NCBI GenBank assembly: GCA_022839105.1
Contig: JALHDH010000019.1
Span: forward strand, 1-33,929
Source of the DNA: a bacterium
GTDB lineage: Bacteria; Vulcanimicrobiota; Xenobia; Xenobiales; Xenobiaceae
Length of the DNA: 33,929 nucleotides
Direction of reading: 5' to 3'
The notes under the pieces were generated by a model, which searched no databases, had not been told where the DNA came from, and saw only the letters and a program-made list of their open reading frames with translations. A program made the translations under genes and the position numbers. Below, in pieces: positions 27,044 through 33,929 of the stretch. The first letter of the stretch is position 1; each line of letters begins with the position of its first letter.

Positions 27044-27385
27044 ATGCGCGTCACCATCTCGGACACCGCCAATACCCGGGTGGCCGTCGTCAGCATCCAG
27101 GAAGGCCAGGTCCGCATCCAGGGCTCCTTCCCCGGAGATCTGACCCCGGAGGACCTGGCCGGCCTGGGCTTCGTCCACTACGAGACCGACGAACGAGGAG
27201 AGATCGTCACCCGGGTGCGCGAGGTCCCCCCCGCCGAGAGCCTGGACTATATCCGGGCCCTCCAGGACGCGCTGCCTCCGGGCTACCACATCTCCCAGGT
27301 CGAGTCGGCCCGGATCGATCAGGAGCGGCTCGAGAGGCGACGCCGCTTCGAAGAGGAACTGGCCCACCTCGAGGCAGCCGACTGA
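27044..27385 (+). CDS. Small protein of unknown function, coupled to the PGI-like gene
   Basis: A 113-residue frame whose ATG lies two bases after the PGI-like stop; GAGGACTG upstream is a weak ribosome site and coupling is likely. The N-terminal part (about 1-60) looks like alternating beta-strands (RVAVVSIQEGQVRIQGSF, LGFVHYETDERGEIVTRV). The C-terminal part (about 65-113) is helical and charged, ending in RLERRRRFEEELAHLEAAD, a possible coiled coil. I know no family for it. The 29-base gap to the convergent cdsA-like gene holds a short GAGGGC/GCCCTC inverted repeat without a T run. Confidence 0.68.
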   Translation: MRVTISDTANTRVAVVSIQEGQVRIQGSFPGDLTPEDLAGLGFVHYETDERGEIVTRVREVPPAESLDYIRALQDALPPGYHISQVESARIDQERLERRRRFEEELAHLEAAD

Positions 27386-27414
27386 AGGAGAGGGCCCGAA
27401 AACCGACCCCGCCC

Positions 27415-28362
27415 TCAGGTGAAGAAAAACCGCGTGAGGTGGAAGAAGACCGGGGCGGCGAAGCAGATCGAGTCGATGCGGTCCAGGATCCCCCCGTGCC
27501 CCTCGATCAGGGTCCCGAAGTCCTTGATGCCGCGATCCCTCTTGATCGCCGACATCACCAGGCCTCCCGAGAAGCCCAGCAGGGTGATGACCAGGGCCAT
27601 CCCGGCGGCCTGCAGGGGGGTGAAGGGAGTGGCCCACCACAGGGCCGAGCCCAGAAGCGTGGCCGAGAGGATTCCCCCCAGGAAGCCCTCCCAGGTCTTG
27701 TTGGGGCTGACGTCGGGGGCGATCTTGCGACGCCCCATGGTCTTCCCGAAGACGTATTGAAGAACGTCGCTGGACTGCACCACCAGCACCAGGTAGAACA
27801 AGAGCAGGGCGTTTTGCCCCTCGAAGCCGGGAATGTCCAGCATGAGCAAGGCCGGCGCGTGGCTGACGCAGTAGACCGAGACCATCAATCCCCACTGGAT
27901 CTTGGCCGTCCGCTCGAGGAACTTCTCGGTGTCTCCCGACATGGCCGTCCGGGTGGGCAGGAAGAGGAAGGCGTAGATCGGGATCAGGATCGAGAACATC
28001 CCGTACCAGTCGACCGCCACCAGCCAGTACTGCAGCGGGATGAAGAAGAAGAAAGCCCAGAAGAGCGCCCGGTGATCCCCCCGCCGGGTCGGGGTCATGG
28101 TGACGAATTCCCGGAAGGCCACGAATGACATCAGGCCAAAGAGCAGGATCGAACCCAGCCCTCCGGTGGCGGTGGCCACGGCGAAGACGGCGCACATGAC
28201 CCACCAGGCCCGGATCCGGGCGTTCAGGTTCTCGATGACCGCGCGGGCCTTCTCGCCCCGAGCCCTGCGGTCCAGGACCCAGCCGATCGCGCTGGCCAGC
28301 ACCAGCAGGACCAGGACCCCACCGAAGAGCCAGACCATCCGGGGCTCGGTCAGGATCCTCAT
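27415..28362 (-). CDS. cdsA: CdsA-type phosphatidate cytidylyltransferase
   Basis: A 315-residue integral membrane protein with about eight hydrophobic segments. CdsA activates phosphatidic acid with CTP to CDP-diacylglycerol, the precursor of most phospholipids. The C-terminal signature is complete: SAIKRDRGIKDFGTLIEGHG followed by GILDRIDSICFAAPVF (271-305), with the conserved KR, KD, GHGG and DRxD residues. SPNKTWEGFLGG (219-230) is a second family motif. The ATG at 28362 overlaps the stop of the acyltransferase gene as ATGA. It closes a three-gene lipid module; E. coli has a comparable pair, ynbA-ynbB. It could be a specialised rather than the housekeeping CdsA, since a second copy elsewhere cannot be ruled out. 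Confidence 0.9.
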   Translation of the reverse strand: MRILTEPRMVWLFGGVLVLLVLASAIGWVLDRRARGEKARAVIENLNARIRAWWVMCAVFAVATATGGLGSILLFGLMSFVAFREFVTMTPTRRGDHRALFWAFFFFIPLQYWLVAVDWYGMFSILIPIYAFLFLPTRTAMSGDTEKFLERTAKIQWGLMVSVYCVSHAPALLMLDIPGFEGQNALLLFYLVLVVQSSDVLQYVFGKTMGRRKIAPDVSPNKTWEGFLGGILSATLLGSALWWATPFTPLQAAGMALVITLLGFSGGLVMSAIKRDRGIKDFGTLIEGHGGILDRIDSICFAAPVFFHLTRFFFT

Positions 28363-28973
28363 GGCTCGACCAGCCTCAGGAGGGCCTCGCGGGCACGTTG
28401 GAGGAATTCGGTCTTGGACTCGGATTCCTCGGCCCGGAGCGGAGCGCCGAAGCTGACCGAACTGAAGAGTGGCACGGGCAGGATCTCCCCCTTGGGCAGG
28501 ATTCGGTTCAGGTTCTGCATGGACACGGGAACCAGGTCCACGTCGGGCCTCTTCCGGGACAGGTGGTACAGGCCGCTCTTGAAGGGCGCCAGTTCCTCCC
28601 CGGTGCCCCGGGTCCCCTCCGGGAACAGGATGATCGAATCGGCCTGCCCCATCGACTCGGCGAGGTGGTCCACCACCGCCCTGGGATCCGCTCCCGAGCG
28701 ATCCACCAGGATCGAGCGGAAGACCTCTCGGGCCAGGAACCCCTTCAGGCCCCCTCCCCCCCAGTAGTCCAGGGCGGCGACCGGCCGGGTCAGCCTTCGG
28801 ACCGGCGGGGGAAGACAGGACCACAGCACCACCGCGTCCAGGTGGCTGCAGTGGTTGGCGAAGTAGATCCTCTGGCGGGTGGAGGGCTCACAACCCACCC
28901 AACGGGCCTGGGGACCGCAGAGAAGCCGGGTGGTCCCGATCAGGAGCCCGCCGGCCAGTCTGGCCAGGCTCAC
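28359..28973 (-). CDS. PlsC-type 1-acylglycerol-phosphate acyltransferase
   Basis: A 204-residue acyltransferase. The GTG at 28973 is chosen: CTGGAGGACCG is correctly placed, and the codon overlaps the upstream stop as GTGA; the longer frame would run well into the upstream gene. The HX4D motif is NHCSHLD (40-46) and the second block is ILFPEGTRG (115-123), with Glu119. The N-terminal hydrophobic stretch SLARLAGGLLIGTTRLL may sit on the membrane. PlsC-type enzymes transfer an acyl chain to lysophosphatidic acid, giving phosphatidic acid, the substrate of the next enzyme. The exact acceptor is inferred from context. Confidence 0.87.
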   Translation of the reverse strand: MSLARLAGGLLIGTTRLLCGPQARWVGCEPSTRQRIYFANHCSHLDAVVLWSCLPPPVRRLTRPVAALDYWGGGGLKGFLAREVFRSILVDRSGADPRAVVDHLAESMGQADSIILFPEGTRGTGEELAPFKSGLYHLSRKRPDVDLVPVSMQNLNRILPKGEILPVPLFSSVSFGAPLRAEESESKTEFLQRAREALLRLVEP

Positions 28974-29626
28974 CGGTCCTCCAGGACCTTCAGGATCCTC
29001 CGGGTGCGACGCGCGACGGTCAGCAGGGTCCCGACGCACAGAATCACCAGGGCGCCGTAGAGGATCCTCTCAGACAGGTCCCAGGGGCCCAGCGCGGCGG
29101 CTGCCAGCAAGGCCGCCGTCGTCAAGGCCATGCGATGCTGCTTGGCCATCGGGCCCATGAAGGATTGCCCGGCCCCGCAGGTGCCGCCCAGCAGGCGGAC
29201 ATAGGCCGTCAAGGCGGCCAGCAGGCCGGCCAGCCAGCCCAGTTCCACGGCATGAGGGAGCGGGACGGTCGCGTAGCCGAGGCTGACGAGGATCATCGAA
29301 TCGGCGACCCGATCGGGAAGATCGTTGAAGACCTCCCCCGTCTTCGAGCGGCGCGCGCACTCCACGGCCACCATCCCATCCAGCAGGTTGCACAGCAGGC
29401 GCAACTGGATGCCCGCCGCGGCCAGGAAGAACAAGAGCCACCTGTGGGAGGGGCTGAAGTCGGAGGCCCAGAGCAGCGCGCCTCCGGAGCCGGCCGCGAA
29501 GAGGAGGCTCAAAAGCGAGATCTGGTTCGGGGAGACGCCTGTACCCGCCAACCAGGAGGCCAACTGGTGGGCCCAGCGGGCCTTCCGGGTGGCCAGGGGT
29601 CTGCGTGGTTCCGCCGCTTCGGCCAT
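28970..29626 (-). CDS. CDP-alcohol phosphatidyltransferase-like membrane protein, altered metal site
   Basis: A 218-residue membrane protein with about six hydrophobic segments. The ATG at 29626 has CGGAGGGGACC upstream; the frame continues 5' without support. CDP-alcohol phosphatidyltransferases carry DxxDGxxAR(x8)GxxxDxxxD, whose four Asp residues bind two metal ions. Here the block from 80 to 105 reads N80xxDGxxAV...G97xxxN101xxxD105: the first and third Asp are Asn and the Arg is Val. From memory, YnbA-like relatives share an N...DGMVAVE form, so this may be a subfamily rather than decay. The partner alcohol is unknown. Overlap with the acyltransferase gene ties it to a phospholipid branch. 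Confidence 0.8.
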   Translation of the reverse strand: MAEAAEPRRPLATRKARWAHQLASWLAGTGVSPNQISLLSLLFAAGSGGALLWASDFSPSHRWLLFFLAAAGIQLRLLCNLLDGMVAVECARRSKTGEVFNDLPDRVADSMILVSLGYATVPLPHAVELGWLAGLLAALTAYVRLLGGTCGAGQSFMGPMAKQHRMALTTAALLAAAALGPWDLSERILYGALVILCVGTLLTVARRTRRILKVLEDR

Positions 29627-29768
29627 GGTCCCCTCCGACCCGCCGAGGCGGGCCATTCCCTCGAATGGCGGCCCCCTCCGCTCCCAGCCGAGGGTGCGCC
29701 GGGGAACCTTCGTGCCGCAAGGGGGCGGATCCTCGCGAGATTCGGCGTCCATCCCGCCCGAACCAGCC

Positions 29769-30146
29769 TCAGAAGGACTCGGAACCGGCCGAGAGCGACT
29801 CCAACCAGATCCTGAGATCCTCGCTGCGCTGCCTGGTCGTGTCCTCCAGGCTGGAGTAGTACAGGAACGGGTACATCGTGCCGCCCTCGAATTCCCAGGC
29901 CCGAGCCTCGGCCTCGGCGTCCCGGAAGCGGATCCAGGCCAACTGGGCGTCGATCAGCTTCTGCTGGACCGGACCGGGAAGGCGCGGCAGCAGCTCCTGA
30001 TAGACCCGGTTCAATTCGGCGTCGACCTGGCGGAAGCCGGCCTCGGCCTCCCGGTTCATCTCCTGCTGGCTCTGGGCCAGGGCCGGCCTCGGGCAGATCA
30101 GGAAGAGACCGCTCAGGATCAGGGCGAGGGTGGCCAGCCTCCTCAT
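29769..30146 (-). CDS. LprI-like (DUF1311) secreted protein
   Basis: A 125-residue protein. The ATG at 30146 has GTGGAGG upstream. A signal peptide (MRRLATLALILSGLF to PALA) is probably cut before Gln25. The mature part follows DUF1311: QQEMNREAEAGFRQVDAELN, then LIDAQLAWIRFRDAEAEARA, GGTMYPFL and TTRQRSEDL. Some family members inhibit lysozyme (LprI of Mycobacterium). The Cys residues usually found after QxxMN and RDxx are absent (NREA and RDAEA), so the disulfide seen in relatives is missing. It lies downstream of the glycosyltransferase gene (96 bases) and 142 bases before the lipid module, all on one strand. Confidence 0.82.
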   Translation of the reverse strand: MRRLATLALILSGLFLICPRPALAQSQQEMNREAEAGFRQVDAELNRVYQELLPRLPGPVQQKLIDAQLAWIRFRDAEAEARAWEFEGGTMYPFLYYSSLEDTTRQRSEDLRIWLESLSAGSESF

Positions 30147-30242
30147 GTTCACCTCCACATTCCGATGGGTCCCACTTCGCCGGGACAGGTCAGGCTCCCC
30201 GTCGGGGAGCGACATGGAGGCCCCCTCGGGAGGGCCTTGAGA

Positions 30243-32228
30243 TCAACGCTCCTGGCTGCGAGGCGGAGCGGGCCGGACAGGACCTGCCCGAGCCGTCGTC
30301 GGAGAAGGTTCCAGCCGATAGAGCCGGACGACGACCCCTTCTTGAGAGATGCGCTCGTCCAGGAGTTGGGACGTACAGCCCAGCCCGTGTGCCAACCGGT
30401 CCTCCATGTCCGGGAAGAATTCCGGCCTGGAAACCGGGCCGAGAGCCAGGAGATAGGGCGGAAAGCGCTCCCATCCGGGCTCGACAGGCACATTGAGGGG
30501 CTGGCCGGGCCGCGGCAGGTCGAGTTCCACGGCCCGAATCCGAACCTGGCCCAGAACCAGGAGATGGTGGTTGAACTGATCCCTGAGCGCTCCGGATTCC
30601 AGGAACTCCCCAGGCGGGCAGCAGACCAGGATGGTGGCCGGAACCTTGGAAAAGAGGGTCTCCAGATCCTGGCAGGCGATCTCCGTCCACTCAGCCTGCA
30701 TGGGCGGAATGCTGGACCACATCAGGAGGTTGGAGTCCGCCGGCGGCCACCAGGACCGTTCCCCGAGTTCCGGGGATCGTCCGGCGAGAAGTCCGGCGAG
30801 GATTCCGGTCTTCCGGGTCACCGAGCCCAACCCGAGCTCCCTCCCGATGACGAACGGGTCCTGGAGCGGGACCAGCCCGGGAATCCTCCAGCCTCCCGAA
30901 AACAGGATCCCTCCCAGGACCAGGAGCGAGACGGGAACCCAGCGCAGGAAGGCCATCCGGAACCGGCTCAGGGCTTCCCCCAGTCGAGGCAGCCAGAAGG
31001 CCGCAAGAAGGCAGAGGAAGGCGAGAATCGGGGCGAAGAAGCGCGTCCGACCGTCCGTCAGCAGCACGGTCAGCAGGACGGAGGGGAACACCACGGCCCC
31101 CAGGATTTCGCCATTCCGCCTTCGAGATTCGGGGTCCAGGAGCGTCAGCAGGACTCCGATGAACACCATGCCGGCCAGGATCGGCAGGAGGTAGACCCCC
31201 GAGAAGAAGACCAGGAACCGTTCCAGGAGGCCCCAGAGTCCGGCCGGGCTGTCGACCCGAAGCAGGATGTTCACGCCTCCCATCCTCAGCAGATCCGGCA
31301 AGTGGGAGACATACCAGACCGCACCCAGGCCCAGGGCCGCGCAGCTCGGGAACAGAAAGCGGGTCAGGCTCTCTGCGCCCGGCGACTGGGGCCGCCGGAG
31401 AAGATGAAGGGCCATCAGGAAGCTGCTCAAGGAAAAGACCAGACAGGCCCCGCTCGGGCCCAGGAAGAGCCAGGCCAGAAGGCCGATGCCGAGGTTCAAG
31501 AAGAGCCCCTTCAGGAGACCGACCCCCCCGGCCCTTTCCTGGGGTTCCCGGACGATACGGGTTCCCAGGCGGAGAAGCGTCCACGCCAGGAAGGGCCCCG
31601 CCACCAGGGGCAGGTAGGGATACTTGGTCCACATCCCGATCGGGATCAACAGGGCGAAGAGCCAGGAATACGTCTTCCTGGTGAAGCCCTCGCTCTTCAG
31701 GTAGCACAGGAACTGCAGGGTCCAGACGGCGCCCAGGGGCATGTCGAGCAGGTAGCTGCGCAGCGCGAAGCCCATGGGGATGGAGAACGCCAGCAGCACC
31801 CCGGCCACGAACCCCACCTCCGGATTCCAGAGCCGGGTGCCGATGCGCTCGGTAGCCAGGATCATGACCAGTGCGAACAGGGCCTGCACCAGGAACAGGC
31901 TCCACTTGTCCAGACCGAAGGCCCAGGTCACGGGAACGCCGACGCAGTAGACCAGCGGAGGGTAGGGTGGCAGGACGAAGTCCTGGCCCCAATGAAGGCG
32001 GCTCGCAGCCATGCCGTGAATCACGGAATCATTCAGGGGGAGGCACCGGGACGTCGCAAAACAGAGCCCATGAAGCGGCAGGATCCCACCCAGCAGGAGA
32101 AGCAGGACCCCCCTCCACTCCCGAGGAGGAAGCCAGCCCGCCAGCCATGAGAGTCCTCGAATCGCCCCGTCGCCGGCCGATCCCGGATGGCGCGCCCCCG
32201 CCGGGATGCCGAGATTCAAGCCGGGCAT
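30243..32228 (-). CDS. GT-C fold membrane glycosyltransferase (ArnT/PMT-like)
   Basis: A 661-residue protein with about eleven to twelve hydrophobic segments in the first 470 residues and a soluble C-terminal domain of about 180. It resembles the dolichyl/undecaprenyl-phosphate-sugar:acceptor GT-C enzymes of the GT39/GT83 group: an Asp in the first extracytoplasmic loop (LPLNDSVIHG), PPYPPLVY, and SYLLDMPLGAVWTLQF in the next loops. It should move a sugar from a polyprenyl carrier onto a lipid, protein or polymer outside the membrane. The ATG at 32228 has no clear ribosome site, so the true start may differ; no better in-frame start with a good site is visible. The C-terminal domain (VGRELGLGS onward) is not recognised. 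Confidence 0.83.
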   Translation of the reverse strand: MPGLNLGIPAGARHPGSAGDGAIRGLSWLAGWLPPREWRGVLLLLLGGILPLHGLCFATSRCLPLNDSVIHGMAASRLHWGQDFVLPPYPPLVYCVGVPVTWAFGLDKWSLFLVQALFALVMILATERIGTRLWNPEVGFVAGVLLAFSIPMGFALRSYLLDMPLGAVWTLQFLCYLKSEGFTRKTYSWLFALLIPIGMWTKYPYLPLVAGPFLAWTLLRLGTRIVREPQERAGGVGLLKGLFLNLGIGLLAWLFLGPSGACLVFSLSSFLMALHLLRRPQSPGAESLTRFLFPSCAALGLGAVWYVSHLPDLLRMGGVNILLRVDSPAGLWGLLERFLVFFSGVYLLPILAGMVFIGVLLTLLDPESRRRNGEILGAVVFPSVLLTVLLTDGRTRFFAPILAFLCLLAAFWLPRLGEALSRFRMAFLRWVPVSLLVLGGILFSGGWRIPGLVPLQDPFVIGRELGLGSVTRKTGILAGLLAGRSPELGERSWWPPADSNLLMWSSIPPMQAEWTEIACQDLETLFSKVPATILVCCPPGEFLESGALRDQFNHHLLVLGQVRIRAVELDLPRPGQPLNVPVEPGWERFPPYLLALGPVSRPEFFPDMEDRLAHGLGCTSQLLDERISQEGVVVRLYRLEPSPTTARAGPVRPAPPRSQER

Positions 32229-32612
32229 GCCGAGACCATCAGCCTTCTCACAATGCTCAGGTTGGAGATCGTGGCGGACCCACGGGCACCCGATTCGAGG
32301 AGGCGGCTCTTCCTTCCCCCATCACGGAAGGCTCTCAGGGCAAGGAGGTGCCGGCCGCCAGGGCCCGGCTGAACGCCCGCGACCGCACCCACGCCGTGCT
32401 GGTAGCCCTGCGAATGGGCCTCTTCGGATTGGACGACCCGGAGGAATAGGGATTCGAGCCCCGCCCCTCCCCTCGAGGCGGACAGCCAGACCCTGACCGG
32501 CGCCATCGGAAAGAGCAGGCGGAGGCGGAAGGCGAAGCAAGAGTCAAGCCGGGAAGGGACGCCCGTCCTGCAGAGGAACCCCCAGTCAGGCTCGCAGCAT
32601 CGGAGGCCTGAG
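32229..32612. other. Gap between divergent genes with a decayed gene fragment
   Basis: The only stretch over 300 bases without an intact gene. It separates the glycosyltransferase start from the Mrr start. Short frames exist on both strands, but only one part (32300-32449, plus strand) shows a family signature, listed separately. I see no convincing promoter pair, tRNA, repeat or attachment site here. Confidence 0.6.
32300..32449 (+). pseudogene. LuxR/NarL-type helix-turn-helix remnant
   Basis: The plus frame ends with RARLNARDRTHAVLVALRMG and LFGLDDPEE, then TAG. This is the usual last helix of LuxR-type DNA-binding domains (KLxARDRTHAVxxALRxGL). Just upstream, ITEGSQGKEV resembles the IAEGLSNKEI helix that begins the domain. 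Between GKEV and ARL only four residues remain where about 25 are expected, so the recognition helix appears deleted. No response-regulator receiver domain or credible start precedes it. The fragment is most likely a dead gene. A functional short peptide cannot be excluded. Confidence 0.42.
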
Positions 32613-33468
32613 GTGCCCATCCCCACATACCAGGAGTTCCTGCTGCCCGTGCTGGCCTTCGTCCAGAACGGCGCGACCCACACGGCCCGCAGCCTGCGGG
32701 ACGGGCTGGCCGATCAGCTTGGCCTCACCGAGGACGAGCGCCGGGAGGCGATCCCCAGCGGGAACCAGACCGTCCTCCACAGCCGGATCCATTGGGCCTG
32801 CTACTACCTGAAGCGAGCAGGGCTGCTGCAGGCCGTCAAGCGGGGCGAATACCGGCTCGAAGAACGACGCCCCCGGGCCGCCTGTGGACCCCACGCAGGA
32901 GGCCCCACGGGAGGGGGAGCAACCCGACGACCAGACCCCGGACCAGAAACTGGACGAAGCCTTCGGGGCCATCCGCGAGCGGGTGCTCTCCGAACTGCTC
33001 GAGCGGGTTCGCCAGGTGAGCCCCCAGTTCTTCGAACGCCTGGTGGTCGACCTCTTGCTGGCGATGGGCTACGGGGGTGGCCAGAAGGGCTCGGAGATCG
33101 GCACCGTCACCCCCTTCTCCAAGGATGGAGGCATCGACGGGGTCATTCGCGAGGACCCGCTGGGCCTCGACAACATCTACATCCAAGCCAAACGCTACGG
33201 CCCGGACAACCCCGTCGGCGCACCCGAGGTCCAGCAGTTCTCCGGCAGCCTCGACATGCACGGAGCGCAGAAGGGCGTGTTCATCACGACCTCCAGGTTC
33301 TCGGGCGCCGCCAGGGCCTATGTCGAGAAGGTCCAGAAGAAGATCGTCCTCATCGATGGCGAGAGGCTGGCCCTCCTGATGCTGGCCTACGGCCTCGGAG
33401 TCCAGAACGAACGCACCCTCGCCATCCCGAAGGTGGACCAGGACTACTTCGACCTGGATGGATTCTGA
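32613..33468 (+). pseudogene. mrr: Mrr-type restriction endonuclease broken by a frameshift
   Basis: Two adjacent frames give the two halves of an Mrr protein, which cleaves modified DNA. Frame one starts at the GTG at 32613 (CGGAGG upstream) and encodes the winged-helix Mrr_N domain: PTYQEFLLPVL, GLTEDERREAIPSGNQT, RIHWACYYLKRAGLL. The other frame holds the catalytic domain up to 33468. Reading the run CCCCC at 32870-32874 as four C would join them as RRPGPPVDPTQEAP, giving about 284 residues against about 300 for E. coli Mrr. So either a one-base insertion has inactivated the gene, or the run is a sequencing error, or the run varies between cells. No methyltransferase is nearby, as expected for a modification-dependent enzyme. 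Confidence 0.8.
32884..33468 (+). CDS. Catalytic half of the Mrr-type endonuclease (possible separate product)
   Basis: From the GTG at 32884 the frame encodes 194 residues containing the complete Mrr_cat nuclease domain: SPQFFERLVVDLLLAMGYGG, the acidic GGIDGVI, QAKRY (the PD-(D/E)xK-type D...QxK site), KGVFITTSRFS and IVLIDGERLALLML. The catalytic residues are intact. No good ribosome binding site precedes the GTG, so without the frameshift repair this half is probably made poorly or not at all. The first 30 residues (acidic and Pro-rich) form the linker of the intact protein. Confidence 0.55.
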   Translation: MDPTQEAPREGEQPDDQTPDQKLDEAFGAIRERVLSELLERVRQVSPQFFERLVVDLLLAMGYGGGQKGSEIGTVTPFSKDGGIDGVIREDPLGLDNIYIQAKRYGPDNPVGAPEVQQFSGSLDMHGAQKGVFITTSRFSGAARAYVEKVQKKIVLIDGERLALLMLAYGLGVQNERTLAIPKVDQDYFDLDGF

Positions 33469-33667
33469 GAGTGCACAGGTTTGCGCCGACAATGAGAACA
33501 TCTACCTGGCCGGCCTGGTCGGCGCCAAGGTGACCGTGACCCTGGAAATCGAGACAACCCTCCCCGACTGCGCCTCCCGGGAATCCCCCTGCCAGATTCC
33601 TCCATTGCCCACGGCCCATTCATTTAACACCGTGTTCGCTCCCCAATTCCACCGCCATCGATTATAA
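33458..33667 (+). pseudogene. Short frame that may be the remnant of a larger gene's 3' end
   Basis: A 69-residue frame beginning inside the Mrr 3' end without a ribosome site. Residues about 13-36 (ENIYLAGLVGAKVTVTLEIE) resemble the C-terminal region of large DUF499-type ATPases of defence or restriction neighbourhoods as I remember them; the following residues do not continue the match. It is more likely a fragment than an expressed gene. Confidence 0.2.
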
Positions 33668-33668
33668 T
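33663..33668 (+). promoter_or_regulatory. Perfect TATAAT -10 element
   Basis: TATAAT stands out in an AT-rich patch (33615-33672) of otherwise very GC-rich DNA, 64 bases before the next gene start. No good -35 lies 16-18 bases upstream, so the promoter may depend on an activator, or the match is accidental. Confidence 0.4.
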
Positions 33669-33731
33669 ATGAATAGCCGCCGGAGGCGCGGCTCAGGCGG
33701 TGACCAGGTCGCCGCAGGGGAGGAAAATCCC

Positions 33732-33929
33732 GTGAGTTCTCCCGCCGCTTCCCTGTCTCGTGAAGCCCTTCGCCCGAACCTCTCCGAGTGTCCGATTCCG
33801 ACTCCGAGGCAATTCATGGAATCCAGGGCCCTGCCCCGATTCCCCGAGGTCGAGGAATTGCCCGACGAGGACCTCTTCACCTCGGCCCTGGCCGCCTCGG
33901 TGGCCCTGGTCCAGGAGCGGCTCTTCCTG
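33732..33929 (+). CDS. N-terminal part of an unknown protein (cut by window end)
   Basis: GGGGAGGAAAATCCC precedes the GTG at 33732, and the frame stays open through the final base, giving 66 residues. The N-terminus is Ser/Pro/Arg-rich and probably flexible (SSPAASLSREALRPNLSECP). From about residue 44 it turns acidic and helical (FPEVEELPDEDLFTSALAAS), ending in VALVQERLFL. There is no signal peptide and no recognised domain in this part. The start is supported by the ribosome site and by the -10 element upstream, but the function cannot be judged from this fragment. Confidence 0.6.
   Translation, partial: MSSPAASLSREALRPNLSECPIPTPRQFMESRALPRFPEVEELPDEDLFTSALAASVALVQERLFL

Noticed and set aside
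27386..27414. GAGGGC/GCCCTC inverted repeat between convergent genes as a bidirectional terminator
   Set aside because: The loop is long and no T run follows on either strand.
29325..32150. A 941-codon plus-strand frame, the longest in the window
   Set aside because: Highly charged Gln/Glu/Pro/Arg-rich shadow of the lipid and glycosyltransferase genes; the minus frames have membrane helices and catalytic motifs.

Overview
The window is very GC-rich, densely coding bacterial chromosome. Intergenic gaps are short, starts usually carry GGAGG-type ribosome binding sites, and many neighbouring genes overlap by 1-4 bases, which implies translational coupling. Housekeeping genes (hflX, nagZ, lexA, ftsK, rpoZ, nnr, rplM-rpsI, a Crp-family regulator) sit among sensory and signalling genes. 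A futalosine-pathway menaquinone gene (mqnD), a GAAC-N4-GTTC SOS operator of the type known from Gram-positive bacteria, FHA, CHASE2, FecR, PocR and HD-GYP domains, and several proteins without clear relatives suggest an uncultured or poorly sampled phylum. I cannot name the phylum from the sequence alone. I saw no tRNA, rRNA, CRISPR array, insertion sequence or prophage.

Layout. 1-5475 (+): the 3' end of hflX, a protein with four FHA-like domains, nagZ, mqnD. 5485-5958 (-): a small secreted protein. 6174-7352 (+): lexA behind a promoter whose spacer is an SOS box, with a second box downstream, followed by two small tightly linked genes. 7338-14805 (-): ftsK, then a FecR-domain protein, then two overlapping CHASE2 receptors with cyclase domains. 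14912-18305 (+): a membrane pseudokinase, a terminator-like hairpin, rpoZ and a degenerate PilT-like ATPase. 18263-23356 (-): crp, rplM-rpsI with its own promoter and a strong terminator, nnr, an unknown protein and a CBS-pair protein. 23537-27385 (+): a PocR-GAF-GAF-HD-GYP c-di-GMP phosphodiesterase, a degenerate phosphoglucose-isomerase-like protein and a 113-residue unknown. 27415-32228 (-): a GT-C glycosyltransferase, an LprI-like secreted protein and a coupled phospholipid module (CDP-alcohol phosphatidyltransferase, PlsC-type acyltransferase, CdsA-type cytidylyltransferase). 32229-33731: a decayed accessory patch with a LuxR-type helix-turn-helix remnant, a frameshifted Mrr-type restriction endonuclease and another possible gene remnant. 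From 33732 (+) a new gene runs off the window.

The strongest candidate for something new is the CHASE2 pair. The downstream protein keeps both metal-binding Asp residues of class III cyclases but has lost the transition-state Asn/Arg pair. The upstream protein has the reverse pattern. Because class III active sites form at the dimer interface, the two coupled genes look like a bacterial equivalent of the C1/C2 heterodimer of mammalian adenylyl cyclases. A Crp-family protein with a cAMP-pocket-like signature is in the same window.

A second theme is enzyme families with lost catalytic residues: pseudokinase, PilT-like, PGI-like and CDP-alcohol phosphotransferase-like. A third is a compact SOS operon whose last product could be a small membrane protein.
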